Source of the DNA: Thalassobium sp.
Lineage (GTDB): Bacteria > Pseudomonadota > Gammaproteobacteria > Pseudomonadales > Oceanobacteraceae
NCBI GenBank assembly: GCA_002733205.1
Contig: NVUW01000016.1
Span: 1 to 42,489, forward strand
DNA: 42,489 bases
Direction of reading: 5' to 3'
The stretch's first letter is position 1. Each line of letters begins with the position of its first letter. Under the pieces are notes generated by a model. It was not told the origin of the DNA. It did not search any database and saw nothing but the letters and a program-made list of their open reading frames with translations. Of the stretch, positions 28,840 to 37,066 are shown one piece after another. The position numbers were made by a program, and so were the translations under genes.

Positions 28840-28959
28840 ATGGGAGAGTATGCGGAAATGGAAATCGATAAACATATCGGTGACTGGAACGGGGAAATAT
28901 TCAGCGAATATCCATACGAAGACGACGACGATGAGGAATTACCTTTATTTAGTTGTTGA
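28840..28959 (+). CDS. 39-residue acidic protein
   Basis: Starts MGEYAEMEIDKHIGDWNGEI and ends DDDDEELPLFSC, with a good AAGGAG site. Its strong acidity recalls DNA mimics or tails that bind SSB-like partners, but its size prevents a claim. It follows recT and its stop codon overlaps the -35 of promoter P6. Confidence 0.58.
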   Translation: MGEYAEMEIDKHIGDWNGEIFSEYPYEDDDDEELPLFSC

Positions 28960-28984
28960 CAGTGTGCTAACAGTCCGCTATCTT
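28956..28984 (+). promoter_or_regulatory. Early promoter with conserved spacer (P6)
   Basis: TTGACA at 28956-28961, a 17-base spacer with TGCTAACA, and TATCTT at 28979-28984: the clearest example of the motif. It lies 27 bases before the next start codon. The -35 overlaps the stop codon of the small acidic gene. Confidence 0.75.
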
Positions 28985-29011
28985 AGTACTATAAACAAAC
29001 GAGGTAAAACC

Positions 29012-29167
29012 ATGCAAACTCAGACATTAAAATATCCAGAGGTCACGCACATGCCTTATCATGATCTTGTCAGAGATTTCGAGGCGATAAATCAGCAAGT
29101 AAAAAAAGAAATCGCGCTTGCACAATCAAAATTAGAAAATCCAACATTCCAAGAGGTCGGCACATGA
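29012..29167 (+). CDS. 51-residue hypothetical protein
   Basis: I chose MQTQTLKYPEVTHMPYHDLV at 29012 because it follows promoter P6 and a GAGG site. The rest is a helix (RDFEAINQQVKKEIALAQSK). It overlaps the next gene by ATGA. Function unknown. Confidence 0.6.
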   Translation: MQTQTLKYPEVTHMPYHDLVRDFEAINQQVKKEIALAQSKLENPTFQEVGT

Positions 29168-29325
29168 CAAGTTTACACGCTAGTAAATTCTACGCAAATT
29201 TAGAAGTCTCTATGCAAGAAACTCGCACCACAGTAAAAAAAGAAGATTGCAAAAACTGTGGTGAACCACACAACAATCTATACAAATTTTGTGGACCTAC
29301 ATGTGAGAGTGAATTTTATGAATAA
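29164..29325 (+). CDS. 53-residue zinc-finger-like protein
   Basis: Starts MTSLHASKFYANLEVSMQET. Residues 29-48 contain CKNCG and FCGPTC: four Cys spaced as a small zinc ribbon, of the kind found at the end of phage early operons. It overlaps both neighbours. It may bind DNA or a host protein; unknown. Confidence 0.62.
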   Translation: MTSLHASKFYANLEVSMQETRTTVKKEDCKNCGEPHNNLYKFCGPTCESEFYE

Positions 29326-29509
29326 TCAGCCCGTCACAGAATATGAGGCGATAGAAGCGATAAAATCTCTTGAGTCAAATATTTCATTTTATAAAACCAT
29401 GATAGGTAGAGGCGTGAAAAACCCTCATTCGTATAAAGATAAAATAAAAAATACAGAAATCGCCATCAAAGTTTTACGCCTATATAGGGCTCTAACAACA
29501 AACAATTAA
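29318..29509 (+). CDS. Last early gene, hypothetical protein
   Basis: A 63-residue protein; I chose MNNQPVTEYEAIEAIKSLES at 29318, overlapping the zinc-finger gene by eight bases. It looks helical and basic near the end (KDKIKNTEIAIKVLRLYRAL). Its stop overlaps the stop of the converging minus-strand gene, with no terminator in between. Confidence 0.58.
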   Translation: MNNQPVTEYEAIEAIKSLESNISFYKTMIGRGVKNPHSYKDKIKNTEIAIKVLRLYRALTTNN

Positions 29510-29745
29510 ACAGACATATATCTATCAAGTTTATCCTGTAAATCCAAGATCGCTTGCGTGCGCTCTGCGTCTGATTTCTCCGGTGAACTATGCGCATCAA
29601 TCACAAGACTAATACCAGAGGCCAAAACACTGCCGATTTCTATAGTCAATTTAATGCTGTTTAATATTTTATCAACATCGGCCTTTTTATCATCGTCAAG
29701 GTCAAGTGCAACATCAATTAGTTTCAATACTTGTTCTGTAAACAT
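29506..29745 (-). CDS. Last gene of the minus arm, helical acidic protein
   Basis: A 79-residue protein starting directly after the lipoprotein gene stop. It has an acidic helix (LIDVALDLDDDKKADVDKIL), a hydrophobic part (IEIGSVLASGISLVIDA) and an amphipathic end. It lies at the end of the lysis region and may be part of it. No family recognised. Confidence 0.55.
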   Translation of the reverse strand: MFTEQVLKLIDVALDLDDDKKADVDKILNSIKLTIEIGSVLASGISLVIDAHSSPEKSDAERTQAILDLQDKLDRYMSV

Positions 29746-30051
29746 TTATTTGATCTCCAATTCTTCGGCGCGTAATTGAGCGGTTTCCGTGGTTGTTTTG
29801 CATAAGTTATTTAATACCAGTAATTCGTCGGTTGAGTTTTTAAACTCAGAGATTACCTTGTTCTTATTCTCTTTTGAAACAATCCCAGCCTTATAAGATT
29901 CAATCAACGAATCGGCCGCGACCTCTATAGATGCCGTGGAAATCTCGACTTGTTTCGTGCATGAAACGCCCGTGATCTTCTCTGTGATCATGGATAATGT
30001 AGAGCAACCGGATAACAATAAAACGCTAAGTATTAAGATTTTCATAAGCAT
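29746..30051 (-). CDS. Lipoprotein of the lysis region, possible outer-membrane spanin
   Basis: A 101-residue protein with a lipoprotein signal (MLMKILILSVLLLSGCS), lipobox L-S-G-C near residue 16. The mature part has long helical segments and two other Cys. The start at 30051 lies 26 bases inside the preceding holin-like gene, an overlap that recalls Rz/Rz1 pairs. A second ATG at 30045 is possible. A spanin-type role in disrupting the outer membrane is inferred from location and lipidation only. Confidence 0.55.
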   Translation of the reverse strand: MLMKILILSVLLLSGCSTLSMITEKITGVSCTKQVEISTASIEVAADSLIESYKAGIVSKENKNKVISEFKNSTDELLVLNNLCKTTTETAQLRAEELEIK

Positions 30052-30283
30052 TAACTTTCTTTTCTAAGATTTTAATTTTGCCAGCTTTTTTGTGATGGTT
30101 AACCAGTGACCACCCTTGGACGGTTATCAAACCAAGAACCGCAATAATATATTCTATTGTGTTCAACATGCTTTCTAACAACTCATATGTTAATCCATAA
30201 TCTTGTAATGCCTTGCTAAGAACGATACCAGCCGCAAACGCGCCCGCTGTTCTTGTAACACTACCTAGCTCTTTTTTCGGCAT
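30026..30283 (-). CDS. Probable holin
   Basis: An 85-residue protein with two hydrophobic segments (TAGAFAAGIVLSKAL and IEYIIAVLGLITVQGWSLV) and a basic C-terminus (HHKKAGKIKILEKKV). Size, topology and location next to the endolysin and a lipoprotein match small phage holins, which form holes in the inner membrane to release endolysin. No specific family match can be claimed. Confidence 0.62.
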   Translation of the reverse strand: MPKKELGSVTRTAGAFAAGIVLSKALQDYGLTYELLESMLNTIEYIIAVLGLITVQGWSLVNHHKKAGKIKILEKKVNAYENLNT

Positions 30284-30295
30284 AATAAGCTCCTT

Positions 30296-30679
30296 TTAAT
30301 AAGACCAAATCGTAGGGGATATAAAACCGTCTTCTTCTGTAGCAGTCCCTATATGTATAAATCTACCGTGTCCTTTTTGCTTAAACCCTATGCGAGTAAA
30401 ACCAAATAATGGTGCGGCTTTCATAATATTATACGCTGTTTCACCTCTGCATGCAATATCGACAGCTTTACCTAGAGTATGCTCACCGGATTTAGATTTT
30501 TTAGCTTCTATAGGGTGAGTGGGGTGTCTGTAACCGGACGAAATAAATAAAGCTATTCCCAGACTTGTTCGCAGAGTTTGCAATTTGTCCATAAAATTCT
30601 TATTCATGAAACATTCGCCCGTGTGTGAACAGGTAAATTCATATTCTGAAAAATTATAGTACTCGTCCCAATTTATCAT
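30296..30679 (-). CDS. Endolysin, M15-type peptidase
   Basis: A 127-residue protein; I chose MINWDEYYNFSEYEF at 30679, in ATGA overlap with the gene before it. The SSGYRHPTHP segment, SGEHTLGKAVDIAC (zinc His and Asp) and RFIHIGTA (second zinc His) are the M15_3 peptidase pattern, which cuts cross-linking peptides in peptidoglycan. No signal peptide is present, so it depends on a holin. The last His is followed by Ile-Gly where many members have Val-Asp. Confidence 0.82.
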   Translation of the reverse strand: MINWDEYYNFSEYEFTCSHTGECFMNKNFMDKLQTLRTSLGIALFISSGYRHPTHPIEAKKSKSGEHTLGKAVDIACRGETAYNIMKAAPLFGFTRIGFKQKGHGRFIHIGTATEEDGFISPTIWSY

Positions 30680-31008
30680 GTCGCCGCACTCACTATAGCC
30701 CACGCCCATTTTGCACACCAAGCGAGAAAACCCATTATAATCGCACCACATGCGCCAGCACCCATCATCGCACCTTTTGAAATTTTATGGTTATCGTTTA
30801 AAGTTTCAACAACTGGCTCTATTTTTGTGACACGGTTTATAACGTCTTTTAATTCATACGCTTGATCGCGTTGGTTGTCCCGAACTTCATAAACCGTGGT
30901 TTTAACATCTTTAATGTCTGTTTTTACATCTCTTACAACATCGATTAAATCATTTATTTTTTCAGTCATTACACCAACCTGCACTTTTGTCGCTAAGAAG
31001 TCTGTCAT
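30676..31008 (-). CDS. Coiled-coil protein with C-terminal membrane helix, lysis region
   Basis: A 110-residue protein. Residues 15-75 form a coiled coil (EKINDLIDVVRDVKTDIKDV and on), and residues 80-105 a transmembrane helix (GAMMGAGACGAIIMGFLAW). This layout is common just before phage endolysin genes, and such proteins are suspected to be holin-like or to anchor lysis factors. The topology could also allow an inverted spanin-like role. Role not proven. Confidence 0.58.
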   Translation of the reverse strand: MTDFLATKVQVGVMTEKINDLIDVVRDVKTDIKDVKTTVYEVRDNQRDQAYELKDVINRVTKIEPVVETLNDNHKISKGAMMGAGACGAIIMGFLAWCAKWAWAIVSAAT

Positions 31009-31062
31009 GTTAGTCCTTAATATATCATAATAGTTTAATATAATCTATAACTGTAAAATTCG

Positions 31063-31350
31063 TTATTTGTTTTCGTTGTACCAACCTATGGTTGATTGAG
31101 ATAACTCTGAAATATCACCAGACATCACGCCGATAATTTCCAGAAGAATGCTTTGTGTATTGATTCCTTTTACAGGCACATACTCAGACCATTGACCGTC
31201 CTTATATGTCTGTCTCGCATCTTCGGGCGGTGTGTCAACCTCAATAGAATCTTTAGGCGGCTCTACACCACAAAAACCCCCGATATATGCGCCTTTTTTA
31301 TTTACGAAATGTTTTGTTTCAATCTTCTTTTTTTCAATTTTCTTTTTCAC
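31063..31350 (-). CDS. Tail fibre assembly-like protein
   Basis: A 95-residue protein with a GTG start. After a very Lys-rich N-terminus (KKKIEKKKIETKHF) it reads VNKKGAYIGGFCGVEPPKDS then VDTPPEDARQTYKDGQWSEY, the pattern of short tail fibre chaperones and fibre-tip proteins in phages. It directly follows the tail fibre gene. Could be a chaperone or a small cap of the fibre. Confidence 0.65.
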   Translation of the reverse strand: MKKKIEKKKIETKHFVNKKGAYIGGFCGVEPPKDSIEVDTPPEDARQTYKDGQWSEYVPVKGINTQSILLEIIGVMSGDISELSQSTIGWYNENK

Positions 31351-31361
31351 TGTTCAAGCCT

Positions 31362-32123
31362 TTATGCGTTTATAATTAATGAGGTGAAAACCATGCGCCA
31401 ACTGGCAAGAGTGATATTTACTGTTGTTCCAATGACGGAATCCTGTTTATTGATAGCGACACCACTACTTGATTGTTGGACAAATATATCTGTTGCATCG
31501 CTCAACAATGTTAAACCTTGATTGTTATCATTGGATTGTGCCATTACAGCCGTGTAATTAATCCTATCGCCTATTGAATATCCATGTTCAGCAGTTTGAC
31601 AAACCAATTCAATAACCACAATATCAGGTTTTGCACTCAAAGTATGGGCAACTGTTAACGTCCCAGCATTAACAATTGTTTGTTCAGACGAAACATTCCT
31701 TTGACCCTTAGAGGATATATCACCAAGATATTCCCAGCTTGCATTATCCGCTTGTGACGGCAGCGCGTTCCCTTGGTTCGTGTTTATCTTTGATCCGTAT
31801 AATTCATATGTTGCCGTTTTCTTGACGATAGAATTCGCGTGGTATTCTGTACCTGTGTCGTACTCTGGAATACCCTCTTGTAAAACGTAACCAATTTGGT
31901 TAGTCATAACAAAATGAATTGCATTAAAATCTTGAAACGTTGGGATTTCTGTACCAGCAAGAGCCGCCGCCGCCCAACCTGTGGCCCAATCGGCAGTTTG
32001 AATATTCGATAAATCTGTGGAATACACAGGTGTACCGCTCGCAGGTGATCCATATTCCGTGATACCTGTCGCGCCTGCGGTCAATCCAAATATTTCTTGG
32101 GTTTTTCTTGGGATTTTAGTCAT
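31362..32123 (-). CDS. Tail fibre protein
   Basis: A 253-residue protein with a GGAG site nine bases before the start. The N-terminus is typical of short fibres: ADWATGWAAAALAGTEIPTF then FNAIHFVMTNQIGYVLQEGI. Residues about 88-132 (YDTGTEYHANSIVKK to NASWEYLG) form a carbohydrate-binding-like unit with a Trp at the end. The C-terminal 100 residues are beta-rich. It follows the baseplate DUF2612 gene, so it probably attaches to the baseplate edge and recognises the host surface. Confidence 0.78.
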   Translation of the reverse strand: MTKIPRKTQEIFGLTAGATGITEYGSPASGTPVYSTDLSNIQTADWATGWAAAALAGTEIPTFQDFNAIHFVMTNQIGYVLQEGIPEYDTGTEYHANSIVKKTATYELYGSKINTNQGNALPSQADNASWEYLGDISSKGQRNVSSEQTIVNAGTLTVAHTLSAKPDIVVIELVCQTAEHGYSIGDRINYTAVMAQSNDNNQGLTLLSDATDIFVQQSSSGVAINKQDSVIGTTVNITLASWRMVFTSLIINA

Positions 32124-32140
32124 GGTTTAAAGTCTCCGTT

Positions 32141-32881
32141 TTATAATATATCACTATTTGCGTTCAAAAATCTACCATCTTTTGTCAAACCGACAGTTGC
32201 GTCATTAAATCCGACAATGTAAGTGGGAATATTTGCGAGGTTGGTGGCGTCTGCCATGCCGAAAAACTCAGCGCCCGCCAAAACCTGTGAACCCACACCA
32301 GCAGGGCGGGGGAGTACATTCTTTTGCACCACTGCACTAATCAATTCGTTGCTAACATCGGCGATAAAATACGTCATGGTCATGTCGTAATTATCTTTCA
32401 TTAAAACCGTTGTACCAAAAAATTCAAACAACGAATCATTGATAGGCTTCACACCATGAGTAGAATTATTTTGGATGATACGCAATTTTATCAACGTCCG
32501 ATATGAATCGTCATTGAGGCGCAGATTGTTAGATATGACGGCATCAGAGGATAAAAACAAACCCTCTTTATCAGGCGCGGCGGCATCATCGAAACCTATA
32601 ATATTGGCCGAAACACTTCCCACATCTACGGCGTCCGCAAATCCGAAATAATTATCCGTAAGCTCAAAATTATAATAGAAACGATCTATATCCGCATACT
32701 TGCCCAATACATCAAGCTGCACACCGACGGCGGTATCAATGTTGTAAGCGTTCTGCACGTCCAGATATATATTATTTGCCAGAAATTCAGTGGCCAGAAG
32801 CTCAATCGTACCCATGGCATTGGGTTTATTATGATACTGGATTATCAGTAGATTGATATAATATGCAATTACTTCATTCAT
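32141..32881 (-). CDS. Baseplate protein (DUF2612-like, P2 gpI-type)
   Basis: A 246-residue protein, coupled to the J-like gene by TAATG. It shows LLATEFLANNIYLDVQNAYN then IDTAVGVQLDVLGKYADIDR, the pattern of DUF2612 proteins, which take the place of P2 gpI at the baseplate edge. Two similar segments (FGFADAVDVGSVSANIIGFD and FGMADATNLANIPTYIVGFN) recur near residues 78 and 207, an internal repeat. It likely links the wedge to the fibre. Confidence 0.8.
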   Translation of the reverse strand: MNEVIAYYINLLIIQYHNKPNAMGTIELLATEFLANNIYLDVQNAYNIDTAVGVQLDVLGKYADIDRFYYNFELTDNYFGFADAVDVGSVSANIIGFDDAAAPDKEGLFLSSDAVISNNLRLNDDSYRTLIKLRIIQNNSTHGVKPINDSLFEFFGTTVLMKDNYDMTMTYFIADVSNELISAVVQKNVLPRPAGVGSQVLAGAEFFGMADATNLANIPTYIVGFNDATVGLTKDGRFLNANSDIL

Positions 32882-34077
32882 TACAGCACCGTTATCGTGA
32901 TTCGAGTTGTATCTACAACAAATTGTTTATCTTTTGTGGACGTCTCAAGATAATCTATCCATACGACACCATCGTCAGAAACTTCCATGTTCACCGGAAC
33001 ACCACCACCGCCGTTCTCTGTAATGGCCGTTGATGCCGTTGCGGTTAAACTAGACGTTTCCGCAAACTCCCCAATTTCGTAAGATGTAGCAACAACAATA
33101 CTTGTTTTAATCGCGGCCTGATCGAATGTGGCCGCAGGATCGGTTTTTTGTATGTCGAAGCGCATATACAAATCTTCGGAGGTTGGACGGTCAAATTTTG
33201 CAGTGAAAATTGTACCTGATATTGTGGTAAAATCAACTGTAACGGCACCCTTCATATTTGCACCTGCGGTTTTCTTGGTGAATATCACGGTCCCGATATC
33301 TGTATTCGCACCGCCCCCGACGATACACCATATGGCATGAGCCGGAATACCATCGGCGTCCACCACATTTGTGATGTTCTCGTAAACTTTTGCGTTTGAA
33401 ACACCCTCCACATTCAACAGCGCGCCTTCTATGCCGTTTAAATATCCATTCGATGCAATCGCAACAGATCGTTGACGGCGTACTCTCAGCTCTGCGTCTG
33501 TCTCTTCGTCTGTACCTGTTGATAATACACCTACGCTGTTTATGACGCTGGTGACACCTAGGACCACGGTAACGAATTTTGTGATAGTCCCGATCACCGT
33601 TTCAACTTGGCCCACCTTGCGCGCTCTAAAATTACGAGAATACGCGCCAGCTATAAATGTCTCTGTATCGATCAATATCCATTCGTTTCCGGCATCGTCT
33701 GCTATCGTATAACCCACACCGTCGGCGTTATTGAAATCCGCGTCCAGACCCGCAAGAGTCACCGTCTCAGTAATTACAAGATCAATGGACTGTATTGTAT
33801 ATGTTCCGCCCTTGCGTGTGATGTTGTTTATTGTGACGCGCTGGTCTAAAACCACACCGACAGCTTGATCGGGGTCAAATCCTGCGTTGATCATTGTCAA
33901 AATCTCGCGCAAGTCCACATTCATTTGCGTGATTATGCCAATATTTTGGCCATCTGGTGAGTTTTGCTCGACGTTGATATCGTTGCCGTAAATATTCTTA
34001 TAAGCAGCGGTTAAATCTGCGAGAATTTCTGTGGCCGTCTTAACCTGTAATCCATCGGCGTTAATTAGATCGGGCAT
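32881..34077 (-). CDS. Baseplate J-like wedge protein
   Basis: A 398-residue protein. The N-terminus (NADGLQVKTATEILADLTAA then NIYGNDINVEQNSPDGQNIG) and the later ETDAELRVRRQRSVAIASNG with VEGVSNAKVYENIT are classic signatures of the baseplate J/gp47 family, main piece of the baseplate wedge in contractile tails. It lies between gp25-like and DUF2612 genes, the usual order. Confidence 0.9.
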   Translation of the reverse strand: MPDLINADGLQVKTATEILADLTAAYKNIYGNDINVEQNSPDGQNIGIITQMNVDLREILTMINAGFDPDQAVGVVLDQRVTINNITRKGGTYTIQSIDLVITETVTLAGLDADFNNADGVGYTIADDAGNEWILIDTETFIAGAYSRNFRARKVGQVETVIGTITKFVTVVLGVTSVINSVGVLSTGTDEETDAELRVRRQRSVAIASNGYLNGIEGALLNVEGVSNAKVYENITNVVDADGIPAHAIWCIVGGGANTDIGTVIFTKKTAGANMKGAVTVDFTTISGTIFTAKFDRPTSEDLYMRFDIQKTDPAATFDQAAIKTSIVVATSYEIGEFAETSSLTATASTAITENGGGGVPVNMEVSDDGVVWIDYLETSTKDKQFVVDTTRITITVL

Positions 34078-34079
34078 AA

Positions 34080-34433
34080 TTATATCCTTAACGTCAAGGT
34101 ATCAATGTATTCTTGACTAAAAATGGTGTTAATGCTGTAACTTGCCGTAAAATTACGGTCATTCAGTATAGTATCAAAACTAAGCAACTCTGTCACACCT
34201 TGAGTTTTTAAGATGATCCGGCGTATATCATTTTCTAATAAATTCCGTTGGTTTTTACTTCCTATTCTGTTCTTCCAATCGATTCCTTCGTTCTCTGCAA
34301 AGAAGCAATCCCCGATCCAACTGAGTAGGCGCGTCTTGATATCTATACCAATCGCTTGATTTCCACTTGTATAATTTTGTAAACCAGAACCGAATGTCCA
34401 ATCATGATTTTCTGTAAGATTTCTAAATGTCAT
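34080..34433 (-). CDS. Baseplate wedge protein, gp25-like
   Basis: A 117-residue protein, the usual size for gp25/W-type wedge proteins. The start overlaps the spike gene by ATGA. Seen: DIKTRLLSWIGDCFFAENEG then LENDIRRIILKTQGVTELLS, the pattern of this group in DUF3383-sheath phages. Such proteins nucleate sheath assembly on the baseplate. Confidence 0.72.
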   Translation of the reverse strand: MTFRNLTENHDWTFGSGLQNYTSGNQAIGIDIKTRLLSWIGDCFFAENEGIDWKNRIGSKNQRNLLENDIRRIILKTQGVTELLSFDTILNDRNFTASYSINTIFSQEYIDTLTLRI

Positions 34434-35077
34434 GTTCCACTTATCACAATCCCGTCGACCACTGTGACGACGTCAAAAGTTCCGGTTGCGCCATTGTCGG
34501 CATGTACGTCTTGAGCTTCTAATTTTCCCTCGACTCGCGTATCAGAATTAATAATAACGGTCGTTGCATTTACCGTCACACCCGCAGAGGTCAAATCAAT
34601 ACTGTTATTTTCATCCATAAAAATCCTGATACCGTTTCCAAGAAAATTTGGTATTGAGTTTGTTTTAGGTCTTATGCCGACGAGTGCGATACCATCCGAC
34701 AGATCATGCACGCGCCCGATTGTGGGGGCTTGGCCTGCGCCTGCGCTCAACCAATTATCGATTTGTCTATCCGAGAAAAACACAAGACAAGAATCCCCGA
34801 CAGTAATCGGCATATTAATGAATGAATCGCCGCCAAAAATTGTGACAACCGGACACTCTAATAATAAGGGGTATTGCCTGATTTGCTTAACGCCGTTCGT
34901 ATCTACAGATTCAACCTGATCAATTGAAATCTGAATACTTGCCAGTTGGGTAGCACTATCAAAACTTTCAATAGTTCCGATCTTCACACAGTTTAATGAT
35001 ACGGCCACTTCTCTTTTAACCGCGTCTAATAACGTTGTTAAATCGGGGTTTGCTATTGTGGAGTCTGTATTTGTCAT
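34430..35077 (-). CDS. Baseplate spike protein (Gp138 N-terminal-like)
   Basis: A 215-residue protein. Residues about 25-125 form the OB-type base (VSLNCVKIGTIESFDSATQL, QYPLLLECPVV, FINMPITVGDSCLVFFSDR), followed by a repetitive beta-helix part (SIDLTSAGVTVNATTVIINS) like the membrane-piercing spikes of contractile tails. It sits at the centre of the baseplate below the hub. Both ends overlap the neighbours by ATGA. Confidence 0.85.
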   Translation of the reverse strand: MTNTDSTIANPDLTTLLDAVKREVAVSLNCVKIGTIESFDSATQLASIQISIDQVESVDTNGVKQIRQYPLLLECPVVTIFGGDSFINMPITVGDSCLVFFSDRQIDNWLSAGAGQAPTIGRVHDLSDGIALVGIRPKTNSIPNFLGNGIRIFMDENNSIDLTSAGVTVNATTVIINSDTRVEGKLEAQDVHADNGATGTFDVVTVVDGIVISGT

Positions 35078-35934
35078 TGCGATTCCTGTATAACTTCGAA
35101 CGTATTATTACCAACCCACAAGTTAAATATAGAGCGACAATCTCCCCCTACAGCGTCGGAAATTACACCTTGATGGTTGACGCCCACAACTTTATATTGT
35201 GAATTATATATGGGAAGTATCTCACTTTCAAGTGCTACAATTTGCCCAACCGTTACACGAGGTTCAAACAACGTAGTCACAGTTAAAAAACCATCATCGC
35301 GCCGTGGTGTTTCCAATAATCCAGATTCTATATTCAGGGCCGGAATATTACCCTCGATCACTTCATTATCTTTTAAAACGTATACGCGGTTGTTATCAAC
35401 AAACACCCCATTACCACCGTATTTTTTTAATTCGTTGAATGTCGCGCCATTAAAAACAACCGGACGTGTTAAAACATCTGTATATTTACCGATCGCGCCG
35501 ACTTTCAAACTTGGGAATTGTTGGATTAAAAAATTAACCACATCGCCGATAGTTTGGCCCGCATCGATTGTCGTATAAATCTTAGAGGTGGACACATCGA
35601 AACTACCGGATTTCGCTTCGATACGTGTTATAATGTCCGATCCCTCACGCGAGCTGTTTGCTTCAAATATGAATCCGTCGAACATTAAGGACAGGCTATC
35701 ATATCCGCCCTCGATTCTTACCGTTCTATCACGCACAGTAAATCTATCTTGGAATATACGGTCACGGTTAACATCGCCGAGATTATAAATATCTAAACTC
35801 ATATTATTAAGGGATGCAAGAGTATCGCGGCGTATCGAAAATCGAATGGTCAGAGGCAACGTCACAACTATTTCTGGTTGCCCGTCCTTTGGATCAATGA
35901 TTATTCTGTACGATCGACCGAATTTTTCACTCAT
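35074..35934 (-). CDS. Baseplate hub / tail protein
   Basis: A 286-residue protein with strand-rich N-terminus (FGRSYRIIIDPKDGQPEIVV, IRRDTLASLNNMSLDIYNLG) and later SGSFDVSTSKIYTTIDAGQT then GGNGVFVDNNRVYVL. This order (hub-type gp27/D-like domains) and its place before the spike gene fit the trimeric hub that carries the spike. The family is known from DUF3383-sheath phages. Confidence 0.75.
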   Translation of the reverse strand: MSEKFGRSYRIIIDPKDGQPEIVVTLPLTIRFSIRRDTLASLNNMSLDIYNLGDVNRDRIFQDRFTVRDRTVRIEGGYDSLSLMFDGFIFEANSSREGSDIITRIEAKSGSFDVSTSKIYTTIDAGQTIGDVVNFLIQQFPSLKVGAIGKYTDVLTRPVVFNGATFNELKKYGGNGVFVDNNRVYVLKDNEVIEGNIPALNIESGLLETPRRDDGFLTVTTLFEPRVTVGQIVALESEILPIYNSQYKVVGVNHQGVISDAVGGDCRSIFNLWVGNNTFEVIQESQ

Positions 35935-36269
35935 GCAAACACCAGTTCTTCTATGCCTATAACGTCCGCCTCATCCAATAGATACAATGATGAATCTTGT
36001 GTTAGAAAAGCATCAATGAATTTAGGGTCTAATCCATCTATGGAATTACAGGAAATACCAAACGGTATAATATTACGCCACTTACGCAAGAGGTTAGGGG
36101 AGTTAACCACGCACAATCCAAACAGTTCAAACGTGTTCCACTGGATATCCATAAACCATTTTTCTTGGGTCGGCATGTAACGCAAAACCATATTTATTCG
36201 TTCGCCGCTTATACCAGTTAGAAAAAAATTCTGGTGAGCCGAGGTATCAATCTTGTTTAAGTATCTCAT
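35931..36269 (-). CDS. Small baseplate-region protein
   Basis: A 112-residue protein coupled to both neighbours by ATGA. Features: RINMVLRYMPTQEKWFMDIQ, later LLRKWRNIIPFGISCNS and a C-terminal LDEADVIGIEELVF. Similar small proteins (a conserved family lacking a clear name here) lie at this spot in related phages, so it is likely a baseplate or tail plug part. Role not known. Confidence 0.65.
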   Translation of the reverse strand: MRYLNKIDTSAHQNFFLTGISGERINMVLRYMPTQEKWFMDIQWNTFELFGLCVVNSPNLLRKWRNIIPFGISCNSIDGLDPKFIDAFLTQDSSLYLLDEADVIGIEELVFA

Positions 36270-37066
36270 AGAAATTTTTCCAATTCTTCGGCGGTGTAGA
36301 TTTCAGTTAACTGCTCTTCTAGGCCCGCCATGTTTCCAACCTGTGTGAGTTCTTCGCGCTGTTCAAGCGAGCGGCCTTGGAATAATTCACTTGGTATATT
36401 TTCCTGTACGGTATATCTAGACGTCACCTGACTCGCAGTGAGTAAAGAAACTGTGCGGATTTCCTTCAATGTGATAGAGAAATCACTTATAAATCTAGAA
36501 TCTGCACCTTGGCGCGCTGTAACTGTTTCGATGGCCATGCGAGTCATAAACTCAAACGGCGTTTGAACTGATACTAGAATTTTCTGTTCCATTAGAGCCT
36601 TGAAATATCTATATGCTTGCTCTTGTTTTGATATTGGTGGGGTTATATTTTTTATAAACGCCCAATAATCGGCTATATTATTGACTGTATTTTCCCCCGA
36701 TTCGGTTGAATTAACTTCACGATCGCGAACTACTAATTGCTCCGCAGCGGCGGAAAGGGTAGGGAGAAACGCACTCAGGATTGTTAGTTTTCTGGTGACT
36801 GTCTGGACTATTCCGTCGTCTTCTTCGCCGCCATCAAATGTAAGTTCTCCAACAAATCCTTTAAGTGTAATTTTCTTAGGACGTATCGCGATATGATCTT
36901 GCACCGAGCTGTTATCTTCAAGAAAATGATCGGTGATCTCAGTCGATAAATTGACCGTTGTTTCGCCCTCGATGTCAAACACAAACCCACCAAGGCCAAA
37001 TGCGTTCAATGGTCTTACAACATAATTTAGAACCGAGTCTCTTAATATATCAAATTCGTTAGGCAT
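36266..37066 (-). CDS. Baseplate or tail-tip protein
   Basis: A 266-residue protein following the tape measure with TAATG coupling. It begins MPNEFDILRDSVLNYVVRPL and contains RPKKITLKGFVGELTF and a VQTPFEFMTRMAIETVTARQ segment followed by ITLKEIRTVSL, a pattern I associate with LysM-less hub-assembly proteins of these tails. The C-terminal 50 residues are helical and acidic. It may bridge tube and hub. Confidence 0.62.
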   Translation of the reverse strand: MPNEFDILRDSVLNYVVRPLNAFGLGGFVFDIEGETTVNLSTEITDHFLEDNSSVQDHIAIRPKKITLKGFVGELTFDGGEEDDGIVQTVTRKLTILSAFLPTLSAAAEQLVVRDREVNSTESGENTVNNIADYWAFIKNITPPISKQEQAYRYFKALMEQKILVSVQTPFEFMTRMAIETVTARQGADSRFISDFSITLKEIRTVSLLTASQVTSRYTVQENIPSELFQGRSLEQREELTQVGNMAGLEEQLTEIYTAEELEKFL

